DNA from: Adenophora triphylla var. japonica
Taxonomy: Eukaryota; Streptophyta; Magnoliopsida; Asterales; Campanulaceae
Direction: 5' to 3'
NCBI GenBank assembly: GCA_022495995.1
Contig: JAFEMH010000073.1
Location: 526,001-590,000 of the forward strand
DNA length: 64,000 nt
Part shown: piece by piece, positions 44,698 through 54,737 of the stretch
Position numbering within the stretch: the stretch's first letter is position 1
Layout of the letters: every line of letters starts with the position of its first letter
Translations under genes and position numbers: made by a program
The notes under the pieces: model-generated
What the model was told of the DNA's origin: nothing
Database searches by the model: none
Seen by the model: only the letters and a program-made list of their open reading frames with translations

Positions 44698-45359
44698 GGA
44701 GTGACAAAAAACTTCTCAGAAATATTTATAGAAACGACACCATCATGGGGCTCATTCAGTTTCCCATCACCAACATTTGAAATCCATTTAGCAAATTCTT
44801 CCGGATCCGATGAGCTTCCGTGTGTATCAGGATTCTGCAATCTCATATTCTTGGTCAGACGAAGAGCCTTACAACTAGAAAAAAAAATCAAGCTATCCTT
44901 TGGTAAAAAAAAAAAAAACCTTCTAAAATCAATAAATTGGACCGGATCAGCAAATTGTGTACCGGAACCGTAAGTCGGTGGTCCAATTTCGGTTGACCTT
45001 TTCGTCAAACCGTGAATTATTGGTTTTCAACAATGAACCGACGGTACACGATCCAACCTGACACGTCTATATAAAGGGGTTCTTGGATCCACGGGGGTCT
45101 TGGTTGCACGTCAAAAGTTGAACTTTATTATACCTGAAATGAGTCTTGCATGAGAAAAAAATTGCCCTTATTCCCAAGGAAAATGGAAACCAATCCTGCA
45201 AAGGTTACCTTTCGGCTTCCTCAGGACCGTCTCCATAAGTACAGAGACATGTGCGAAATGAGAATGTGGGGCCCCATTTGGAGAACACTCCCTCGACTTC
45301 AGGCTCTAAATTGCAATTTGACCTTAAAAAAATTAACACAATAATCTGTTATATATAGA
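44698..45359 (-). pseudogene. Helitron helicase, upstream part, right of the gypsy insertion
   Basis: On the minus strand RLTKNMRLQNPDTHGSSSDP, then EFAKWISNVGDGKLNEPHDG, is a conserved stretch of Helitron Pif1-like helicases. It runs up to FFVTP at the insertion point, and its frame continues across the removed gypsy element into 29396 and below. Upstream of about 44890 the protein sense is lost in A/T runs. From 44900 to 45359 I see no coding sequence; a possible TC 5' end lies at 45359. Confidence 0.75.
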
Positions 45360-46019
45360 TATATATTTAATGGACATAGATAAAATTGAGATTCTTCAAA
45401 ATTTGAGGTCCTGTGCAAATGAACCTAATGTTTCATGTCTGAGCCGGCCCTGGGCTTCCTTTAGCAATGATCCATAATTGATACTAGGTGGGATGGTTAA
45501 GATTTATTTGTTATACATGCGACTCATATCAATTTAAATTAATATTAATCATTGATTAAAACGTTGAAAAAATATGACAAAATATGGACATTGATTGCAA
45601 CGCTACAATAAATTATTAGTATAGGTGAAACAGATTTTTTGGCCCATTGATAAAGTTGTATAGTTATAAAACTGAAAATTCAGTGATTAAGAATAAAAAA
45701 AGGGTAGTCATGCAATTAAATAAAGTAAATAATTGGAAATAATGGGGAAGACGGCGGTGGTTGAGTGTGTGTAGTGTACATGGTGTTGGAAAATGGAGTC
45801 ACGTTTATTCAACTACGAATTGTTTAAGTGTTTTTACTTTTTAGTAATTTTTAGTAACAGACGACAGAAAAGTCAAAGTCTTTAACGGCTCGTATGGTTA
45901 AAAAACTCTATCTAAAAATTAATTTTAGAAACAAGTTTTTACCTAAAACTACTCCCAAAAGATGCTATTTACAAAAATAAAAAAAAAAACCATACAAGAT
46001 GTGATATTACAAAAAATTA
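45360..46019. other. AT-rich spacer with a possible hAT MITE end
   Basis: GAGCCGGCCCTG at about 45441-45452 is the inverse of a CAGGGCCGGCTC end seen on some plant hAT MITEs, but I cannot find its partner. Otherwise nothing supported. Confidence 0.35.
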
Positions 46020-46252
46020 CTCCCTCCGTTCTTAAATGTTTGTCTCATTTGACTTTTTAGTTAAACTTTGACCACAAATATATGACAATTTAATTATGTT
46101 CATGAAATTCTAAAAATTCCTATTTATTCACCATTAATAATATTATCAACAACAACTTTTAGAATTTCATGAACATGATTAATCTCTCATAAATTTGTTG
46201 TCAAAGTTCAACAAAAAATTCAAATGGGACAAACATTTAGGGACGGAGAGAG
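46020..46252. mobile_element. Stowaway MITE, family S1 copy 1
   Basis: Ends CTCCCTCCGTTC and GGGACGGAGAGAG flanked by TA. The long inner arms (TTTGTCTCATTTGACTTTTT and its inverse) make a near-complete hairpin. The sequence matches 48391-48622 almost base for base. Confidence 0.9.
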
Positions 46253-46269
46253 TATTTTTTTTTCAGTTA

Positions 46270-46432
46270 AAACAACTGATAAATGCATTTATCAATGTAA
46301 AATACATTTATCAATTGTTTATAATTGATAAATTAATTTATCATTATTTTAAAGAGTATTTTGTGTACTTGATTTTTTTATTAAACAACTGATAAGCATT
46401 TTACATTAATAAATGCATTTATCAGTTGTTTG
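46270..46432. mobile_element. Foldback MITE
   Basis: The left arm AACAACTGATAAATGCATTT is inverted at the right (AAATGCATTTATCAGTTGTT), and the arms extend to about 35 bases each with ATTTTACATT inside. No autonomous partner is visible. Confidence 0.7.
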
Positions 46433-46778
46433 ACAGATAAATGCAAAAAAAAAAAATAATAATAAAAAATTAAAATGAAAAATTAAAAAAATTAGTTTTT
46501 GTTATATCCATTTTTCAAAATTAGTTTTTGATAAATGCCTCTATTAAAAAAATAGCAAAAAATCAAAAATGAAGATAAAGTCAATCACATATTTTTCGTC
46601 CCAATATAGCTCATAATAGTCCAACCAAGCCCACTTCTTGAGCCTATTTTATGTAAACTTTTAAAAAACTGTTTATATAATTAAGTAATATCTGTTAAAT
46701 GTAAAAACTAATTCAGCATTGGTTGTTTTAAACTTGATGTAACATTTACTTGCTTTAAGGAATGATTTATTTAAATGT
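46433..46778. other. AT-rich spacer
   Basis: No gene or transposon end that I can support. Confidence 0.5.
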
Positions 46779-47056
46779 ATTAATTAGCAGCAACTAACTC
46801 AACAGCATGATCACATATACTCCCTCCGTCCAGTTACATACTTCACACTTTCTATTTTGGGCGTCCAATTACATACTTCACACTTTGTTTCTTACCCAAA
46901 ATGGAAAGTTTTTTTCACTATTCTCTCCACTCATTCTCTTCTACATTATTTACAAATAGAAAAAAAGTGAACTTTTTATAATTTATGAAGAAACTAATTT
47001 CTCCCAAAACTTGCTATTAATTAGCAGCAACTAACTCAACAGCATGATCACATATA
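46779..47056. repeat. 41-base direct duplication around a one-ended Stowaway
   Basis: Bases 46779-46819 and 47016-47056 are identical. Between them are 196 bases that begin with a Stowaway left end (CTCCCTCCGTCC) but have no right end. Confidence 0.85.
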
Positions 47057-47230
47057 TCTATATACTTAATTTCTTCATTTATTGCTACTTAAGTTTCACA
47101 TTTATTGCTTGTCTGCTAAAGCCCCTAGATAATTTGGTATTGCCAGGGGTATTTTCGACTTTACAACAATTTGCCTTGCCCGGGTGTTTTCGATAATAGC
47201 TAAAAGAGGACAATGAATATTTATTATGTA

Positions 47231-47982
47231 ATCCCTTCGTTCCATTTATAACTTCATCCTTTTGAGCATAACACGCATATTAAGAAAAAAGGTTAGTGGA
47301 GAAAGTGTTTTTTTTTTTTTTTGATACCCAGGTTCCCAGCTTCGCCGGACTAATCCTGGACCACCAGGTATCGGCCCCACAGTATGCTGGTGGAGGTAAA
47401 TCGCGGAATGTGCCTTATGCACGGTGCGAGACCCTTATACTCCGTGAGCCCCAAGGGAGCCCTCCTACAAGGCATTTACATCACTCTTACATCACCAATC
47501 GGCCGCTCCAAAGCTCATGCCGAGGCAATTACATCACTCTTACAACACCAATTGGCTCCACCGCCTCGCCAAGATTTGAACTCCCCACACTGAGGATACA
47601 AGCCCAGCAATGCTGCTTCCTTAACTGCACGGATGTGCTCCGGGAGGCTCCAAAGGACCCTGAACCAAGGTAGGAATTAAACCACAGAAACTCCCCTTGA
47701 GGGGAATCGAACTGGTGACCTCCCCTTCGGGAGGCCACCAACATACCACTGGGCCAAGGCCACTTTGGTTAGTGAAGAAAGTGTTGTTAGTATAAAAGTA
47801 AAATAGGAGAGAGAATGAGTTGAGGGAATAGTAAAGTTGATTGGTGTTGTGAATATAAAAGTAAAGTAGGAGAGAGAATTAGTGGGTGAAATATCCTTGC
47901 CATTTTAGAAAAGGTGAAGCTTTTAACGAGATACCTATTTTGACAAAAAGTGAAACTTCAAATTCAAATGTGACCGAGGGAG
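47231..47982. mobile_element. Stowaway MITE interrupted by a SINE
   Basis: The left end ATCCCTTCGTTCC (after TA) and right end TGACCGAGGGAG (before TA) bracket matching inner arms (AACTTCATCCTTTT on the left, AAAAGTGAAACTTC on the right). A SINE with its own target duplication occupies 47308-47766. Confidence 0.8.
47308..47766 (-). mobile_element. tRNA-derived SINE, copy 2
   Basis: On the minus strand it begins GTGGCCTTGGCCCAGTGGTA (A-box-like) and has GTTCGATTCCCC (B box) about 50 bases later: an RNA polymerase III promoter as in a tRNA. The far end is a T run on the plus strand, i.e. a poly(A) tail. Target duplications GGTTAGTGGAGAAAGTG (47291-47307) and GGTTAGTGAAGAAAGTG (47767-47783) differ by one base. 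The body matches 21953-22368. About 459 bases is long for a plant SINE. An open frame on the plus strand here is an artefact. Confidence 0.88.
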
Positions 47983-48390
47983 TATGTGTGAGAGCTTAAG
48001 CGAAAAAATGGAAGGACTGAAGTGCATCACTTCAGCTTTTATTTAATAATAAATTCATTAATGTGCACCACCAAAAGATATTGTTACTAGACAGAAGGAG
48101 TACTTTTCATTTGCTAAAATTCTTACAAAAAATTATTCTTTTGTCTCCTCAAAAGCATTTTTTAAGTCTTTCCAAAAAGGTCTTAAGTTTTAGTTCTATC
48201 GTTATTTGATATTTCTTTTCATATGAAATGAAAGATCAAATTCAAATTTCATCATACGCACTTTTTCAAGTGTCATTCTATAAATGAAGATGATTGATTT
48301 CTTGGATAGAAAGACAAATTGCATATAGGGACCACAATTTACTCTCTATAATTCTTAAAGTAAATCATACTCCACCATGGTAAAATCATA

Positions 48391-48622
48391 CTCCCTTCGT
48401 CCCTAAATGTTTGTTCCATTTGACTTTTTAGTTAAATTTTGACAACAAATATATGACAATTTAATTATGTTCATGAAATTTTAAAAATTCTTATTGATTC
48501 ACCATTAATAATATTATCAACAACAACTTTTAGAATTTCATGAACATGATTAATCTCTCATAAATTTGTGGTCCAAATTCAACTAAAAAATCAAATGGGA
48601 CAAACATTTAGGGACTGAGGAG
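48391..48622. mobile_element. Stowaway MITE, family S1 copy 2
   Basis: Ends CTCCCTTCGTCCC and GGGACTGAGGAG flanked by TA. It matches the 46020-46252 copy, including the hairpin arms, with few differences. Confidence 0.9.
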
Positions 48623-48821
48623 TATGAGACTTGACATTTTCATTTCCCTTTACTTTATAATTATGTGCTCAAGGCTTTGAAATAACTGAAAACTATCTTA
48701 GCTATTGTGTTTTTTATTTATCATGTAGCCCGATTAGCCCCCTTCACAATGCCTGTTGGTATTGCCAAGTGCATTTGGGCCTTTTTCGAAAAAATGATAA
48801 AAAAAAAACTCCCTGACATAT

Positions 48822-49013
48822 ATGACAGTCATATTTGATTATTTAGACATAAAAAAAAAAAAAAAAAAAAAGAGAGAGAAAGAAAGGGAAAATCAACTTT
48901 ATTTACACTCGAAAAATAGATGTATGACAGTCATATTTGATTATTTAGACATAAAAAAAAAAAAAAGAACAGAAAATCAACTTTATTTACACTCGAAAAA
49001 TAGATGATTCTCC
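48822..49013. repeat. Tandem duplication of about 100 bases
   Basis: TATGACAGTCATATTTGATT followed by ATTTAGACAT, an A run, AATCAACTTTATTTACACTC and GAAAAATAGATG occurs twice (starts about 48821 and 48923). The copies differ mainly in the A/G run length. Confidence 0.85.
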
Positions 49014-49401
49014 ACAAAGTACCAAAGACTCATCCGATAGATAAATGAAGATTATTATACAATGAAGTATATAAACAACAAATGAATCCACTCAAACACA
49101 ATCTTTCCTAGCCTTTGAATCCATGACAAAGGCTCATAAGATCCAAACCTCACCCTCATTGACACAAAGACAATCTTGAATTCAATCGTGCAAAAACAAA
49201 CACTCCATGATCATCTCAAACAATATCTTTTAGGGAGCATACATGCTCCCCCACATAAAACTTGGACATTGCCCTATTCAAGCATTCAAAAAATTCCTAC
49301 CGTGTAAATATTTTGCTTTTGATATTAGGAATATAATATCATAATATTATATTCAAGTTTATATTGTTATATATAATTTAGGAAACTCAATCCTTGTATT
49401 A
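49014..49401. other. AT-rich spacer
   Basis: Nothing supported apart from simple AT-rich sequence. Confidence 0.5.
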
Positions 49402-49589
49402 GGCTCCGTTTGTTTTGGGGAAAATGTTTTTCGGAAAACATTTTCCTCATTTTTCGGTGTTTGTTTCGCACCAGAAAATTGGGAAAACTTCATTTTTATC
49501 ATATTTTTCGAAAAACATTTTCATTTTTCGGAAAACATTTTGCCGGAAATCATTTTCCGAAAAATGTATTACGCTAAACAAACGGAGCC
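49402..49589. mobile_element. Tourist-like (PIF/Harbinger) MITE
   Basis: Ends GGCTCCGTTTGTTT and AAACAAACGGAGCC are perfect inverted repeats. TTA flanks both sides (49399-49401 and 49590-49592). The interior is made of TTTTCGGAAAACATTTTCC-type palindromes. Confidence 0.9.
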
Positions 49590-49977
49590 TTAGATTAGGA
49601 AGATTGTATAGATCTAAAAATCTTATAGGAGATTACCTCCTCCCATTGTAACCATATAAATATATACCTCTAACAACATAATCAATAGAGTCATTCATAT
49701 CAATTCTCTCTCTCCATGTATGAATTGACTTCGTCTATCATCCTTTATTCTAATATTTGACACATCATTTATCAAAGCATCTATCGAGATATTGACAATC
49801 AAACTTTCCAAGCACTGACACGTTGAACAACAAAGTAAAATTTGTCAAAGCATAATTCAATAAAACTTAAGACAATCAACACAAAGCTCTCAACAAAAGG
49901 AGAAAAGACAGAGGTTCTCGATATTAGAACAAAATACAAGATTGATTTGAAACCTAAAAACAACAATTAACCACAAA
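49590..49977. other. AT-rich spacer
   Basis: No gene or repeat that I can support. Confidence 0.5.
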
Positions 49978-50217
49978 TCTATATTATAAATCACACCATT
50001 GTTTTGAACAGTGGTGTGAATAGTTCCATCCGCGGAAATGACCATTTTGCCCTCACTATTCACTCCCTTTCCCATTTCGCCCTTAAAAAAAAAAAAATTT
50101 TTTTTAAAAAAAAAATAGTTTTAAAAAAATGTGGCCTTGGACACGGGCATATTTAAAAAAAAAAAAAAACAAAAAAACAAAACAAAAAACGTGGCCTTGG
50201 ACACGGGCTTAGGCTAG
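49978..50217 (+). mobile_element. Mini-Helitron, copy B
   Basis: The 5' end is TCTATATTATAAATCACACC with an A outside; the 3' end is a CGTG...CACG hairpin, GGGCTTAGG and CTAG with a T outside. Both ends fit the Helitron rule. It is 240 bases and non-coding. The terminal hairpin block (CGTGGCCTTGGACACGGGC) also occurs internally at about 50131-50150. Confidence 0.8.
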
Positions 50218-51252
50218 TAATCAAATAAGCAAGGGAATAAAAAAAGTGATTATGAAATACACGGTCGATCAGGAAAACAAAGACTTGAAGGAGATGAAAG
50301 AGAGAGAGAGAGATTCAGCCCGATTTTTTAAAAAAATATTTCTAATTAACCACAAGATTATTTAGATATTTTAAAAAAATCCATTTTCATATGCATTATC
50401 GTTTTTAATGAGTTTTGCTAATTACTTAATTACATTTTAGTCTTTCTTGGTTGACCTTTCATTCTCTCTTCTTTGTTAGACAATTTTGGAAGTTAAATAA
50501 TTTTAACATAACAATTTTAAAAAAGGGAATATCGTTTTATTAGAAACAAAAATGATAAATGAAAATGTGACGGAGGAAATTATCAAATGGCTATAAAAAT
50601 TCTAACTCCATGACCTTTGAGTCTTTGACTTTTACCTAAGAGAAAGTGATGCAAGAAGAAGAGGTAATGATTCAACATCTGATATTTTCAGAATAATAAG
50701 TGGGGTGGGGGTGATGGAAAGGAAAGGGAGGGATTGGCCAAACTAACACCCAGTGAGTCACCCACCCACCCCTTACCTCTGCTTTTCTTACCACCAGTTA
50801 AGTGAATTCAGATGAAACGTGCGTCACTTGTCCCTTTTTTCTTATTTGTGTCATAATACAAGAGATCAGCAAATGCTCTTTGCTCTCAACAGTTACCATG
50901 GTAATGCTAACAATTTTGCTTTCTAACTTTTTCACCACGCAAAACCTTAAAAACATTTGTACAACTATTTCTACTTAAATTCTCTCAACCACACACACAC
51001 AACTTTTGGTACAAAAAATAATTTCCCACAGTTACCAAATCAATACCACAATCATCATACCTCTGACCACCCCCACCCCCACCCTCTCTTCCCCTTTAAA
51101 ACTCAACTGCACATTAAAAAAATACTTACTTCAAAACACTACTAGCCCAACAGCCAACTTTTCAAATCACAAAACAAAGGCCTCAAACAAACAACAAACT
51201 TGAGAGAGAGAGAGAGAGGCTTGAGCCAGAAAACCATCTTGAAGTTCATCCC
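50218..51252. other. Promoter side of the B3 gene
   Basis: No other gene seen. A GA repeat (about 51201-51218) lies in the presumed leader, some 35 bases before the start codon. CACCACCC-rich sequence lies at 51065-51090. I did not identify a convincing TATA box. Confidence 0.45.
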
Positions 51253-53636
51253 ATGGATGTGAGACAAGAAGGATTTGAGTACCAATACAATTACCAGAAA
51301 GGAGCTAAAGAAACCATGTTCCAGAAGCAATTAACTCCCAGTGATGTGGGAAAGCTTAACCGCTTAGTCATACCGAAACAATATGCAGAAAAGCACTTCC
51401 CACCCACCGGCAAATTTATCAACACGGGTGAGAATGGCATATCACTGAGTTTGAACACCGGAGAAAAGGGTATTTTACTAACTTTTGAGGATGAGATAGG
51501 TAAGATTTGGAGGTTTAGGTACTCGTATTGGAATAGTAGTCAAAGTTATGTATTGACAAAAGGGTGGAGCCGTTTTGTCAAGGAGAAGCAGTTGGATGCT
51601 GGTGATACTGTTGTTTTTGCACGCCAATTTATGCGCGGTGGCTGTCAGCTCTTTATTGGCTGGAAGCGGCGCAATGCCACTATAGAAGGGGAAGGTTGTG
51701 CTCAGCACACAGGTTTTACTTTCATTTCTTCGCTAATATATACTCACTAGACAATTATCATATTTTTAAAAAGAATAAAAAAATTGAAAATTTGAAGTTT
51801 CAAATTTTAGATGCTACTCTTCTTCCGGGACAATAAAAAAGAGTGAGTGCGATTTTGTGCTGTCAAAGAGCGAGCAGTATCTATGAGAAAATAGAAACTT
51901 AGCTTGTTTTTATGAATGCCGCAGGAAGAAGTGTGCAGAACCAGTTGCAAGGTGGGAAGTCCAAAATACTGAGGCTTTTTGGGGTGGACATGGAGTGTCA
52001 GCCGGACCATGGATTTGAGCCACCAGCTCGAGATGGTTCATCAACATCAAGCCAGGGTGGTTGTGGTCTCCTGCATCGACCCACTTACATGGTAAGCCAT
52101 AAAAAAGAAAAAAAAAGCATACTCCTAATTCAAAATGCTGCATACTTGAATAGGCAATAAAATCATCATGAAACATGCATAACTTTCAAATAGATCCCCC
52201 TTTTGGTCAAACAGATAGATCCTAAGAACATGATAAGATATTTCCGAGTTTTGCCCAAAGACAAGCATAAGTTAAGTCCAAATACAGAAAATTGGAGTGC
52301 GTTTATTACTAACGAGTAACAAACAAATGTTCCCCGTACCAAGTAAGCCTAATAAGCCATATCTGCCTAACAAGTGCAAAGTTAATATAAGAAGTCAGAA
52401 TTGGTCTTTTACTTGAATGTCATACATATTGAAATGTATAAATGGTCAAATACATTTGCGTAAGCAATGACTATTGCAACCACCGAATGAAACCTGTAGA
52501 CTTTCTTCGTATAACTTGTTCGAAAATATGCATACTCCACAGACACACATATGACGGATCCAAGAATGCATATATGTAATTTAAATAATAATAGTATGTG
52601 TCAAGTATCCCTGTCATTTGCTTACCCGCATGCTAAAGGCATCCCCAGCGCATGCAAAAATATAATGTAACATTAATACAGAGTACTACAATACTTCAAA
52701 GCAGGTAACGATGAGAGTAGAGTAAAGAAGTGCATGTGGGCTTCTTTTTTTTTTATCAGATCAACAGGGCAACTTGGAATAGGTAAAGATTAGAATATCA
52801 AGTAGATGAATGAAATAGGAATAAAAATAAATCTTATGATACATAAGTTTCATGATTCAACAATGGATGCCTTCAAAAAGACCTCAACCTGCTTTTTTGA
52901 CCTGGGTAATTTAGTACCATAACCAATTGAATGATGAAAGAAATGATAAGGCTCAAGTAAAACAAATATATTATCAAACTCGCTTAATTTAAATTTTCAT
53001 GATTAATCATGAATATACCATTTTCATCCCCATCGTAAGTCTACAGTCATATCCCGTCCTTCCACGTAGTCTCACACCACCAACAACAACAATATACCCT
53101 TGATATATCCAAACCTGCCTACTGTGTTTTGCATACAAGTCAACTCAGTCTCAATCCTTATGTTGGTCCCATGAACACTTTTCTGCTTTTCAACTTGATC
53201 CAAAGCAAGGTCAACACACACACCTACAATGTTTTGCATAAATCCAAATAGATGATTTGGAACATATTTTTCAATTATTAACTTTTAATGTGTATATGGG
53301 CCTGTGGTAAAAAAGGATTAGAAAATAAATATGGTGCTTTAGAGCCATGCCTAAGGTCTAGCATAACTGGCCAACAGTGCTCACTCTGTGTCACTTACAT
53401 GATTCCGTGTCTCACTACAACCCAAATTATTTATCTCTTGGATATCGTAGCCTAGGCACATGTATTTTTAGGTGTGTGAAGATCATGTAGGTACATGTAT
53501 TTCTGAGCAAAATGCAAATCATTTTAAGTTTATGTTGAATAGCTATTAAGCTGTCTACGGCTGCATTAAAGAGGAACTAATAATAATTTTGTTGCAACAG
53601 GATACCGACTTCCCAAGAGATGATATCCAAGATTGA
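51253..53636 (+). CDS. B3-domain transcription repressor (NGATHA-like / RAV subfamily)
   Basis: Exons 51253-51712, 51925-52091 and 53601-53636; GT-AG introns; 220 residues. The B3 DNA-binding domain covers about residues 23-130, with the RAV/NGA hallmark [20 protein letters not shown] and [20 protein letters not shown], then [11 protein letters not shown]. There is no AP2 domain. At residues 170-174 is RLFGV, the B3 repression motif that recruits TOPLESS-type corepressors. This fits the NGATHA-like group (Arabidopsis At2g36080/ABS2, At3g11580, At5g06250), which acts in the nucleus on leaf, flower and seed growth. The last exon encodes only 11 residues ([11 protein letters not shown]). Intron 2 is 1509 bases with no obvious transposon. 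Confidence 0.93.
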
Positions 53637-54413
53637 CTGAGCAGGCAACATGGAATGTCGAAGAACAAATTAATTTATATTTATTTATTTCTGAAAAAGA
53701 AGAAAATTCTAGAATATGGGTGAAGACATTCAGGTAGCTTTCTCTAACCAGAAGAAGACCTAGAATAGGAGTGAAAGTGACTTAATAAGGGAATGAATCA
53801 AGGGGTTTTGATTGAGGGGACCCGCAAAAATATAAGGAAATCAGGTACCCAAATGGAAGAACATGGGGGTTGTCCCATACATCAATATCATCAGTTTTAT
53901 AACTAAGTGATTTGAAGTTTGTACTGTAGAGATTCTGCCTGAAGATTTTTCATAGGGCCTCATCATTGTATGATTTTTACACATTTCACTGTCTGAAAGG
54001 CTGATAGTGGGTCTATGGGTGGACTTTACTTGCTGAGAAAGACCACACAGCCTAGTTGTACTCTCCCACTTTTCCTAATGTCTATTTTCATTCTTCTATC
54101 TCTTGAAAGCCTAACAATTTTACAAATAATACTTCAAAAGCAACTACAGATATATAAAGGTAACCGTGTATTACAAAAGCTTCTACCATGTGTGGGTTCA
54201 GGGAGGCCAGACCCACATGGGCTTAATATATGTATTTACCATCTTCTGTATACTATCTCTAATTGGCTCAAAATACGCTACTAGGAGATAAGGTGAATGC
54301 ACTGACATGGATCCCTACAAAAACACATATACAAGTAAAGGTAGAGCATCTGACCATAAGCACACAAAAGCTTATTTGACATATCATTACACTAAAGTGT
54401 CTGTTATCTAGTA
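53637..54413. other. 3' flank of the B3 gene
   Basis: Probable 3' untranslated region followed by spacer. No gene seen. Confidence 0.5.
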
Positions 54414-54737
54414 CTACCTCCGTCCAGTGGCAAAGCCGGGATATTAGGGGGTCAAAATACGCATAATTTTTTTCTTTAAAAAGGGGGTCAAATTTAAAAT
54501 ATAATGAAATTTTTATTTTGGCAAAGGGGGTCAAGTTGTGAATTATTTATAATTTAGGCCTACACTTGCAACAAAATGAGAAATAGGACACCAGTATTTT
54601 TTTTACAGATCATGGGGTCACCTTCCCTTAAAGGTGCCTTCGCCAGTGCCTCCGTCCCACAATGAATGTCCATAAAATTTTCAAAGTGTTCTTGATAAAG
54701 AACAAATTTGAAATTTCTTCGGTCAGGACGGAGGTAG
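54414..54737. mobile_element. Stowaway MITE split by an hAT MITE
   Basis: Ends CTACCTCCGTCC and GGACGGAGGTAG flanked by TA (54412-54413 and 54738-54739). The true body is short, with TGAATGTCCATAAAATTTTC and its partial inverse. Most of the length is the hAT MITE. Confidence 0.85.
54425..54648. mobile_element. hAT MITE inside the Stowaway MITE
   Basis: Ends CAGTGGCAAAGCC and GGTGCCTTCGCCAGTG are inverted. The eight-base target duplication CCTCCGTC is perfect (54417-54424 and 54649-54656), as hAT elements make. It repeats the word AGGGGGTCAAA. Length is 224 bases. Confidence 0.92.

Noticed and set aside
47296..47744. Open frames in both strands
   Set aside because: They lie in the SINE body, which is a Pol III-type non-coding retroposon.
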